Positions 34,889 through 43,600 of a stretch of DNA of 64,000 bases are shown one piece after another. Made by a program: the position numbers and the translations under genes. The DNA comes from Streptomyces glomeratus (GTDB lineage Bacteria; Actinomycetota; Actinomycetes; Streptomycetales; Streptomycetaceae), in the NCBI RefSeq assembly GCF_021462825.1, contig NZ_JAKEEB010000026.1, forward strand, positions 1-64,000. Direction: 5' to 3'. Within the stretch, counting starts at the first letter, position 1; every line of letters begins with the position of its first letter. The notes beneath the pieces are model-generated. The model was not told the DNA's origin. It saw only the letters and a list, made by a program, of their open reading frames with translations, and did no database searches.

Positions 34889-35460
34889 TGCGTGTCAGCT
34901 TCACGGTGAACGGACGTCCGCAGGAAGCCGACGACGTGTGGGAGGGCGAGAGCCTGCTGTACGTCCTGCGCGAGCGGCTGGGCCTGCCCGGTTCCAAGAA
35001 CGCCTGCGAGCAGGGTGAGTGCGGGTCGTGCACGGTCCGGCTGGACGGCGTGCCGGTGTGTTCCTGTCTGGTGGCCGCGGGGCAGGCCGAGGGCCGCGAG
35101 GTCGTGACGGTCGAGGGCCTCGCGGAGTACGCCAAGGAGCGCGCCTGCACCACAGGCGCCTGCGGCACCTCCCTCGACGAGGCCAGGCGCTGGGCGGCCA
35201 AGGGCACCGACTCGCAGACCGGCGAGGGCGTCGAGCTGTCCCCGGTCCAGCAGGCGTTCATCGACGCGGGCGCGGTCCAGTGCGGCTTCTGCACCCCGGG
35301 TCTGCTGGTCGCCGCCGACGAGATGCTGGAGCGCAACCGCAACCCCACCGACGCGGACATCCGCGAGGCGCTCTCCGGCAACCTGTGCCGCTGCACGGGC
35401 TACGAGAAGATCATGGATGCGGTCCGCCTTGCGGCCGCCCGGCAGTCCGAGGGGGTCTGA
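34888..35460 (+). CDS. xanthine dehydrogenase, [2Fe-2S] subunit
   Basis: A 190-residue electron-transfer subunit. The plant-type ferredoxin cluster is bound by 'CEQGECGSC' and a further Cys in 'VPVCSC', and the second cluster by 'CGFC' and 'CRCTGY'. An insertion of about 25 residues ('ACTTGACGTSLDEARRWAAK') between the two cluster domains is longer than in the standard subunit and adds two Cys. It overlaps the FAD-subunit gene by one base and ends 2 bases before the Mo-subunit gene. Confidence 0.95.
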   Translation: MRVSFTVNGRPQEADDVWEGESLLYVLRERLGLPGSKNACEQGECGSCTVRLDGVPVCSCLVAAGQAEGREVVTVEGLAEYAKERACTTGACGTSLDEARRWAAKGTDSQTGEGVELSPVQQAFIDAGAVQCGFCTPGLLVAADEMLERNRNPTDADIREALSGNLCRCTGYEKIMDAVRLAAARQSEGV

Positions 35461-35462
35461 GG

Positions 35463-37844
35463 ATGCCGAACGGCGCTCCCACCAAGATCACGCAGGGCTC
35501 GTGGACCAAGGGCGGCATCGGAGAGTCCACGCTCCGCCCGGACGGCACCCTCAAGGTCACCGGCGAGTTCGCGTACTCGTCCGACATGTGGCACGAGGAC
35601 ATGCTCTGGGGGCAGATCCTGCGCTCCACGGTCGCACACGCGGAGATCGTCTCCATCGACACGAGCGAGGCCCTCGCCACGCCCGGCGTGTACGCGGTCA
35701 TGACGTACGACGACCTGCCGACCGAGGTGAGGACGTACGGCCTGGAGATCCAGGACACGCCGGTCCTCGCGCACGGCAAGGTGCGCCATCACGGCGAGCC
35801 CGTCGCGATCGTCGCTGCCGACCACCCGGAGACCGCACGCCGCGCGGCCGCCAAGATCAAGGTCGAGTACCGCGAGCTGCCGGTCATCACCGACGAGGCG
35901 TCCGCGACCGCCCCGGACGCGATCCTGATCCACGAGAACCGTACGGATCACCACTGCGGCCACGTCCCGCACCCGAACATCGTCCACCGCCAGCCGATCG
36001 TCCGCGGTGACGTCGCCGAGGCACGCCGGCGGGCCGATGTGATCGTCGAGGGCGAGTACCACTTCGGGATGCAGGACCAGGCGTTCCTCGGCCCCGAGTC
36101 CGGTCTCGCCGTGCCCGCGGAGGACGGCGGCGTCGACCTCTACGTCGCCACCCAGTGGCTGCACGCGGACCTTCGCCAGATCGCGCCCGTGCTGGGCCTG
36201 CCGGAGGACAAGGTCCGGATGACCCTGGCGGGCGTCGGCGGCGCCTTCGGCGGCCGTGAGGACCTGTCGATGCAGATCCACGCCTGTCTGCTCGCCCTGC
36301 GCACCGGCAAGCCGGTCAAGATCGTGTACAACCGGTTCGAGTCCTTCTTCGGGCACGTCCACCGCCACCCCGCGAAGCTGTACTACGAGCACGGGGCCAC
36401 GAAGGACGGCAAGCTGACCCACGTCAAGTGCCGGATCGTCCTGGACGGCGGCGCATACGCCTCCTCCTCCCCGGCCGTGGTCGGCAACGCGTCCTCGCTC
36501 GGGGTGGGCCCGTACGTCGTGGACGACGTCGACATCGAGGCCATCGCCCTCTACACCAACAACCCGCCCTGCGGCGCCATGCGCGGCTTCGGCGCGGTCC
36601 AGGCGTGCTTCGCCTACGAGGCCCAGATGGACAAGACGGCCGAGAAACTCGGCATGGACCCGGTGGAGTTCCGCCGGCTGAACGCGATGTCCCAGGGCGC
36701 GGTCATGCCGACCGGGCAGGTCGTCGACTCCCCGGCGCCGGTCGCGGAGCTGCTGCGCCGCGTCAAGGCCAGGCCCATGCCGCCCGAGCGCCAGTGGGAG
36801 AGCTCCGAGGGCGCGGACGTACGGCAGCTGCCGGGCGGACTGTCCAACACCACGCACGGCGAGGGTGTCGTCCGCGGCGTCGGCTATGCGGTCGGCATCA
36901 AGAACGTCGGCTTCTCCGAGGGCTTCGACGACTACTCCACCGCCAAGGTGCGCATGGAGGTGGTGGCCGGGGAGGCCGTCGCCACCGTGCACACGGCCAT
37001 GGCGGAGGTCGGCCAGGGCGGCATCACCGTCCACGCGCAGATCGCCCGTACCGAGCTCGGTATCGGCCGGGTGACGATCCATCCGGCGGACACACAGGTC
37101 GGATCGGCGGGTTCGACGTCCGCCTCCCGCCAGACCTACGTCACCGGAGGCGCCGTCAGACACGCCTGCGAGCTGGTCCGCGAGCAGGTCCTGGAGATCG
37201 GGCGCCGCAGGTTCGGCTCGTACCATCCCGCCTGGGCGACGGCCGAACTGCTCCTGGAGGGCGGCAAGGTCGTCACCGACGGCGGCGAGGTGCTCGCCGA
37301 CCTGGTGGACGTCCTGGGCGACGAGGTCGTCGAGATCGAGCGGGAGTGGCGGCACCGGCCGACCGAGCCCTTCGACCTGCGCACCGGCCAGGGCAACGGG
37401 CACGTCCAGTACTCCTTCGCCGCGCACCGCGCCGTGGTGGAGGTGGACACCGAGCTGGGCCTGGTGAAGGTCGTCGAACTGGCCTGCGCCCAGGACGTCG
37501 GCAAGGCGCTCAACCCGCTGTCCGTCGTCGGCCAGATCCAGGGCGGCACCACCCAGGGCCTGGGTATCGCGGTCATGGAGGAGATCGTCGTCGACCCCAG
37601 GACCGCGAAGGTGCGGAACCCCTCCTTCACGGACTATCTGATCCCCACCATCCTCGACACGCCGACCATCCCCGTCGACGTGCTCGAACTCGCCGACGAC
37701 CACGCCCCGTACGGGCTGCGCGGCATCGGCGAGGCACCCACCCTGTCGTCCACTCCGGCGGTCCTCGCGGCGATCCGCAACGCCACGGGTCTGGAGCTCA
37801 ACAGGACGCCGGTGCGGCCCGAACACCTCACGGGCATGGCGTAA
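35463..37844 (+). CDS. xanthine dehydrogenase, molybdopterin-binding catalytic subunit
   Basis: A 793-residue catalytic subunit that hydroxylates hypoxanthine and xanthine to urate. The N-terminal aldehyde-oxidase/xanthine-dehydrogenase domain (a/b hammerhead, 'LKVTGEFAYSSDMW') is followed by molybdopterin-binding regions: 'AGVGGAFGGREDLS', 'CGAMRGFGAVQ', 'AMAEVGQGG' and the C-terminal 'GIGEAPTLSSTPAVLAAI' with the catalytic Glu. It starts 2 bases after the 2Fe-2S gene. Specificity for xanthine over other substrates is inferred from the neighbouring PucR, purine permease and XdhC. Confidence 0.95.
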   Translation: MPNGAPTKITQGSWTKGGIGESTLRPDGTLKVTGEFAYSSDMWHEDMLWGQILRSTVAHAEIVSIDTSEALATPGVYAVMTYDDLPTEVRTYGLEIQDTPVLAHGKVRHHGEPVAIVAADHPETARRAAAKIKVEYRELPVITDEASATAPDAILIHENRTDHHCGHVPHPNIVHRQPIVRGDVAEARRRADVIVEGEYHFGMQDQAFLGPESGLAVPAEDGGVDLYVATQWLHADLRQIAPVLGLPEDKVRMTLAGVGGAFGGREDLSMQIHACLLALRTGKPVKIVYNRFESFFGHVHRHPAKLYYEHGATKDGKLTHVKCRIVLDGGAYASSSPAVVGNASSLGVGPYVVDDVDIEAIALYTNNPPCGAMRGFGAVQACFAYEAQMDKTAEKLGMDPVEFRRLNAMSQGAVMPTGQVVDSPAPVAELLRRVKARPMPPERQWESSEGADVRQLPGGLSNTTHGEGVVRGVGYAVGIKNVGFSEGFDDYSTAKVRMEVVAGEAVATVHTAMAEVGQGGITVHAQIARTELGIGRVTIHPADTQVGSAGSTSASRQTYVTGGAVRHACELVREQVLEIGRRRFGSYHPAWATAELLLEGGKVVTDGGEVLADLVDVLGDEVVEIEREWRHRPTEPFDLRTGQGNGHVQYSFAAHRAVVEVDTELGLVKVVELACAQDVGKALNPLSVVGQIQGGTTQGLGIAVMEEIVVDPRTAKVRNPSFTDYLIPTILDTPTIPVDVLELADDHAPYGLRGIGEAPTLSSTPAVLAAIRNATGLELNRTPVRPEHLTGMA

Positions 37845-38015
37845 TCCGCGGCACCCCGCGGCCGGGCGACAGCTCCACCCACGGCCACCCCGGCGCCGGG
37901 CCGAAGTCCAGTACCACCCAGCGTCTCGGGCCGTCCCCCGGGTCGTGCAGATCCCAAATCCCGCCCTCGCCGAAGGCATGGGCGGGTGCCCCTGTGAACC
38001 TTGGGAGATGGCACC

Positions 38016-39473
38016 ATGACCCAGCAATCAGTGCAGCCCAGGACCACCGCCGAGGACGCGGGCGCGGGAGCCCGCGTCCCGGCCGGCCGGTCCTGGCTCG
38101 ACCGGTACTTCCACATATCCCGGCGCGGATCCAGCGTCGCGCGCGAGGTGCGCGGCGGCGTCACCACCTTCATGGCGATGGCGTACATCCTGCTGCTCAA
38201 CCCCCTGATCCTGTCCGGCCGCGACGCGGCGGGGGACACCCTCGGCCGGCAGGCCCTGATCACCGCGACCGCGTTCGCGGCTGCCCTGACCACCCTGCTG
38301 ATGGGTTTCGTCGGCAAGGTGCCGCTCGCCCTCGCCGCCGGCCTCTCCGTCTCCGGCGTCCTGTCCTCCCAGGTCGCCCCGCAGATGACCTGGCCGCAGG
38401 CCATGGGCATGTGCGTGCTGTACGGCGTGGTCATCATGCTGCTGGTCGTCACCGGCCTCCGTGAGATGATCATGAATGCGATTCCGCTCGCGCTCAAGCA
38501 CGGCATCACCATGGGCATCGGCCTGTTCATCGCCCTCATCGGCCTGTACAAGTCCGGATTCGTCCATCAGGGCAAGGCCACCCCGCTCAGCCTGGGCCCG
38601 GCGGGACAGCTCACCGGCTGGCCCGTGCTTCTCTTCGCCGGCACCCTGCTGCTGATCTTCATGCTCCAGGCCCGCAACGTGCCCGGCGCCATCCTCATCG
38701 GCATCGTCAGCGGCACGGTCGTGGCCGCGCTGCTCAACGCCGCCGGGGTCATCAAGGCCGGGGCGTGGGCGGCCGGGCCCCCCGAGCTGCACGGCAGCGC
38801 GGTCTCGATGCCCGACTTCTCGCTCTTCGGGCACGTCGCCTTCGGCGGCTGGGACAAGGTCGGCGCGATGACCGTCGGCATGATCGTGTTCACCCTCGTT
38901 CTCGCCGGCTTCTTCGACGCGATGGCCACGATCATCGGGGTGGGCACCGAGGCCGGTCTGGCCGACGACAAGGGCCGGATGCCGGGTCTGTCCAAGGCCC
39001 TGTTCATCGACGGCGCGGGCGGAGCGATCGGCGGTGTGGCGGGCGGCTCCGGCCAGACCGTGTTCATCGAGTCCGCCACCGGTGTCGGCGAGGGCGCCCG
39101 CACGGGCCTCGCCTCGGTCGTCACCGGGCTGTTCTTCACGGCCTGTCTCTTCTTCACCCCGCTGACGGCGATCGTCCCGCAGGAGGTGGCCTCGGCCGCT
39201 CTGGTGGTCATCGGTGCGATGATGCTGATGAACGCCCGTCATGTGGACTGGAGCGACCGCGCCACCGCGATCCCGGTCTTCCTGACCGTGGTCCTCATGC
39301 CGTTCACGTACACCATCACCACCGGTGTCGCCGCAGGGGTGATCGCGTATACCGCCATCAAGACAGCCCAGGGCAAGGCCCGCGAGATCGGCGCCTTCAT
39401 GTGGGGCCTGACCGTGATCTTCCTGGTCTACCTCGCTCTCCACCCGATCGAGCACTGGCTGGGCGTCCGCTAG
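38016..39473 (+). CDS. purine permease, NCS2 family AzgA type
   Basis: A 485-residue membrane protein with about 12 or more segments. 'GGVTTFMAMAYILLLNPLIL' and 'FFDAMATIIGVGTEAGL' are signatures of the AzgA-like adenine/guanine/hypoxanthine transporters of the NCS2 family. It brings purines in for the xanthine dehydrogenase encoded just upstream. The ATG 38016 is preceded by GGGAGA. It is 171 bases after the Mo-subunit gene and 44 bases before xdhC, so all five may be transcribed together. Confidence 0.92.
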   Translation: MTQQSVQPRTTAEDAGAGARVPAGRSWLDRYFHISRRGSSVAREVRGGVTTFMAMAYILLLNPLILSGRDAAGDTLGRQALITATAFAAALTTLLMGFVGKVPLALAAGLSVSGVLSSQVAPQMTWPQAMGMCVLYGVVIMLLVVTGLREMIMNAIPLALKHGITMGIGLFIALIGLYKSGFVHQGKATPLSLGPAGQLTGWPVLLFAGTLLLIFMLQARNVPGAILIGIVSGTVVAALLNAAGVIKAGAWAAGPPELHGSAVSMPDFSLFGHVAFGGWDKVGAMTVGMIVFTLVLAGFFDAMATIIGVGTEAGLADDKGRMPGLSKALFIDGAGGAIGGVAGGSGQTVFIESATGVGEGARTGLASVVTGLFFTACLFFTPLTAIVPQEVASAALVVIGAMMLMNARHVDWSDRATAIPVFLTVVLMPFTYTITTGVAAGVIAYTAIKTAQGKAREIGAFMWGLTVIFLVYLALHPIEHWLGVR

Positions 39474-39517
39474 AGACCCCGGTCCCGTCCTTCCCACAGC
39501 GCCAAGGAGACCGACAG

Positions 39518-40669
39518 ATGCTGGACATCGCCGACGAGCTGCACCGGTGGGCCGAGCAGGGACGCGACTTCGCCGTCGCCACGGTGGTGGCGGTCGGCGG
39601 CAGCGCCCCCCGCCAGCCCGGCGCCGCCCTCGCGGTGGACGCCGAGGGCACGGCGATCGGTTCGGTCTCCGGCGGCTGTGTGGAAGGCGCGGTCTACGAG
39701 CTGTGCCGGCAGGCGCTCCAGGACGGCGCAACCGTCTCGGAGCGGTTCGGGTACAGCGACGAGGACGCCTTCGCCGTGGGTCTCACCTGCGGCGGCGTCA
39801 TCGACGTCCTCGTTACCCCGGTCCGGGCGGCCGATCCCGCCCGGCCGGTGGTGGCGTCCGCGCTGGCCCAAGCGGCCTCCGGCTCCGCCGCGGCGCTGGC
39901 ACGGATCGTGACGGGCCCGTCGGAGCTGCTCGGGCGCGCGCTGCTGGCACGTCCCGACGGCGGGTACGAGGGCGGCTTCGGCGCCCACCCTGAGCTGGAC
40001 CGGACGGTGGCGGCCGAGGCGGGCGCCTTCCTCGACGTGGGCCGCACCGGCACCCTCGAGATCGGAGAGCAGGGCTCACACTGCGGAGCACCGCTCACGG
40101 TCCTGATCGAATCGTCCGTCCCGCCGCCTCGCATGATCGTGTTCGGCGCGATCGACTTCGCCTCCGCGCTGGTCCGCGTGGGCAAGTTCCTCGGCTACCA
40201 CGTCACGGTCTGCGACGCGCGCCCGGTCTTCACCACCCGCGCCCGCTTCCCGGAGGCCGACGAGATCGTCGTGGAGTGGCCGCACCGGTACCTGGAGCGC
40301 ACCCGGGTCGACGCGCGCACCGTCCTGTGCGTCCTGACCCACGACGCCAAGTTCGACGTACCCCTGCTCAAGCTGGCGCTGCGCCTGCCGGTGGCGTACG
40401 TCGGCGCGATGGGCTCCCGCCGCACCCACCTGGACCGCAGCGAACGCCTGCGCGCGGTCGGCGTCACCGAGCTGGAACTGGCCCGGCTGAGGTCACCCAT
40501 CGGCCTCGACCTCGGCGCCCGTACGCCCGAGGAGACGGCCCTGTCCATCGCCTCGGAGATCGTCGCGGCCCGCCGCGGCGGCAGCGGCGCCTCCCTCACC
40601 GGAGCCCACACCCCGATCCACCATGATGCGTCCCGGGTGACGCCGAGGCGGATCGGGTCGGTGGCCTGA
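39518..40669 (+). CDS. xdhC: XdhC/CoxI-family molybdenum-cofactor insertion protein
   Basis: A 383-residue XdhC. The N-terminal CoxI/XdhC domain has 'VGGSAPRQPGAALAVDAEG' and 'GSVSGGCVEGAVYELC'. The C-terminal Rossmann domain carries 'MIVFGAIDFASALVRVGKFLGY' and 'AYVGAMGSRRTHLDR'. It binds sulfurated molybdenum cofactor and inserts it into the catalytic subunit. GGAGA lies 10 bases before ATG 39518. Its stop lies 3 bases from the stop of the convergent caspase-ATPase gene, an unusually tight join. Confidence 0.95.
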   Translation: MLDIADELHRWAEQGRDFAVATVVAVGGSAPRQPGAALAVDAEGTAIGSVSGGCVEGAVYELCRQALQDGATVSERFGYSDEDAFAVGLTCGGVIDVLVTPVRAADPARPVVASALAQAASGSAAALARIVTGPSELLGRALLARPDGGYEGGFGAHPELDRTVAAEAGAFLDVGRTGTLEIGEQGSHCGAPLTVLIESSVPPPRMIVFGAIDFASALVRVGKFLGYHVTVCDARPVFTTRARFPEADEIVVEWPHRYLERTRVDARTVLCVLTHDAKFDVPLLKLALRLPVAYVGAMGSRRTHLDRSERLRAVGVTELELARLRSPIGLDLGARTPEETALSIASEIVAARRGGSGASLTGAHTPIHHDASRVTPRRIGSVA

Positions 40670-40672
40670 GCG

Positions 40673-43600
40673 TCAGGTGCGCAGCGGGGGAAGGCAGGCC
40701 AGTTGCACCCCGCGCGCGGCGCCGCGCAGCACCAGGGTTCCGCGCCCCGGCGGCCGGCGGCTCGGCTTTACACGTCCCAGCAGCGGCCCCTCGGAGGGAT
40801 CGCCGGACAGCACGACCCCCTGCGGCCCGAGGTCGTTCATCTGCTGCAGAAACGGCTCGTACGACGCCCGGACGGCTCCCTGTGCACTGCGCGCCAGCAG
40901 CACGCGCAGCCCCAGGTCGCGGGCGAGGGGAAGGTACTCCATCAGCGGCAGGAGCGGGTTGCCGCTCCGGCCGGCGATCAGGTCGTAGTCGTCGATGAGC
41001 AGATAGGCGTCGGGGCCCGTGTACCAGCTGCGGTCGCGCAGCTGCTCCGGTGTCACATCCGGCCCGGGCACCCGGGCCGCGAGCGCCTCGCTGAGCTGCT
41101 CCGCCATGTCGGCGACCTGCCGCCCGGTGGCGCAGTAGGTCAGCAGGTGGTCCTCGGGAACCGCGCCGAGCAGGCCCCGCCGGTAGTCGACCAGGATCAG
41201 CCTCGCCTGGACCGGCGTGTAGCGACGGCAGATCTGATGCGCCAGCATGCGCAGCAGCGAGGTCTTGCCGGACTCGGTCTCGCCGAAGGCGACGAACAGC
41301 GGGTCCTTCTCGAAGTCGATCAGGGCGGGTGAGAGGTCGGTGTCGTCGATCCCTACGGCGACGGCATGGCCGGGGAGCTTGCCGGGCTCCGGCAGTTCGT
41401 CGACGGTCACCAGCTCGGGCAGCGTGCGTACCGGCGGGGCGGGCGGCCCCGACCAGTGCTCGCGCACCTTCTGCACCAGCCGGGTCGTCGCGCTCTCCAG
41501 TGACTCGCCCTCGATGACGTCGTCGAGTCTCGGCAGCGCGGTCAGCAGGTGCAGCCCGTCCCGGGACAGCCCGCGCCCCGGCATCCCCAGCGGCACGAGC
41601 GCGGCCTGCCGGCGGTCGATGTCGGACTCCGCCGGGTCGCCGAGCCGCAGCTCGAACCCGTCGCCCAGGCAGTCGCGCAGCGCGGGGCGGACCTCCGCGT
41701 TACCCCGGGCGGCGCTGATCAGCAGATGCACTCCGACATCCGTGCCCCGCAGGGCGATGGCCATGACGGACGGTTCGAGAGTCTCGAAGTCGTTCCGCAC
41801 GGTCCCCCAGCCGTCGATCACCAGGAACACATCACCCCAGGGCTGCTCCGGCCACTCACCGGCCGCACGGCGTTCCCGGTATTCGGCGACCGACTCGATC
41901 CGGTGTTCGTGGAAGAACCGTTCGCGCTCGTCGAGGACGCGCAGCACGTCGGCGACGGTGCGCCTGACACGCTCCGGGTTCAGCCGGGAGGACACGCCGC
42001 CCACATGCGGCAGCCCGGCCAGCGCCTCCAGTCGGCCGCCGCCGAAGTCCAGGCAGTAGAACTGCACTTCGGTGGGGGTGTGCGTGAGGGCGAACGAGAG
42101 GAGGAGGGTGGCCAGGGCGGTCGACTTACCGGACTGGCGCCCGCCGAAGACGAGGGCATGACCGGTGTTCCGGAAGTTCAGGGCCAGCACGTCCCGTCGT
42201 TGCTGGAACGGCCGGTCGACCAGGGCGAACGGGGCGCTGAGAGGCTCGGCCGGCCGTGGGAGCTGCAGGCCGCGGTCCGGGACGACCTCCGGTGCGCGGC
42301 CGAACAGAGTCCCCAGCGTGGGAGATTCGGTCAGGGGCGGCAGCCAGATCCGGTGGGCGGCGGGCCCGGTGGCCGACAACTGCGTGACGACGGCCTCCAG
42401 CAGCGACGCCGAGCCGTCGACGTCGTCCGCGCCCGTGCCCGCGACCGGGCCTGACACGTACGCGGCCTTGAAACGGACCGGCAGACCCGTCCCGCCGTCC
42501 CTCAGGAACCCGGTCCCCGGCTCCGGTGGCAGGTGGTGGGCGTCGGGACTGCCCAGCGCCGCCCGGGAGTCGGTGGCGGACGAGGTGCGCAGCGCGATGC
42601 GATACGACAGATAAGTGTCAAGCCCGCGCAGCTTTCCTTCCTCCAGCCGCTGTGAGGCCAGCAGCAGGTGGACGCCCAGCGATCGGCCCAGACGGGCGAC
42701 GGTCACGAGCAGTTCGACGACATCCGGTACCGCATCGAGGAGTTCGACGAACTCGTCGATCACCACGAGGAGCGCCGGGAGCGGTGGCAGGTCGGGCCGG
42801 GTGGTGGCGCGCTGCCGGTCGTAGTCGTAGGCGCTGGACATGCCGTGCGACCGCAGCAGTTCCTGGCGCCGGTTCAGTTCACCGCTGAGGACGTCGCGCA
42901 TCCGCGCCACGAGCAGCAGATCGCCTGCCAGGCCGGTGATCGCGCCCGCTATGTGGGGCAGCTCCGTCAGGCCCGCGAACGTGCTGCTTCCCTTGAAGTC
43001 CGCCAGGACGAACGACAGTTCCTCAGCGGAGTGCCGCAGGGCGAGGCCGAGCACGATCGTGCGCAGCAGTTCCGACTTGCCGGAGCCGGGCGCCCCGACG
43101 CACAGGCCGTGCGGCCCCATACCCTCCTGTGCCGCCTCCTTGAGGTCGAGCAGCACGGTCTCGCCCGCCTCGCCCACCGCGAAGGGCACCGTCAGCCGTT
43201 CCCGGGGGGATCGCCGGTCGCGCAGTGACGGCACGTCCAGCGCGGTCGGGTTGCCGATGCCGAACAGCCGGAGGAAGGACTCGCCCGACGCGCCGGTGCG
43301 GGACTGCGCGAGGAGCCGCGACGGACCCGCGCGCAGGTTGCTCCACCCCTGCCGCACCAGTTCCGCCGTCTCCGTCAGCGACTCCCGTGCCGACACGGGC
43401 CCGGTGCCGTCGTCGAAGCGCGGCACAGCCACCCGGAAGCGTCTGCGGCGGCACAGTGCCCAGCCGACCGCGATCCCCGACGCCAGAGCCGCGTCGACAT
43501 GGGACTCCTCGGGTGCGTCGAGGGCGAGTTCCAGCCGCGTCCCCAAAAGGCCCAGCAGGTCCGCCGAGAAGTCGCTCCAGCGGCGCGCCGTGACCAGCAG

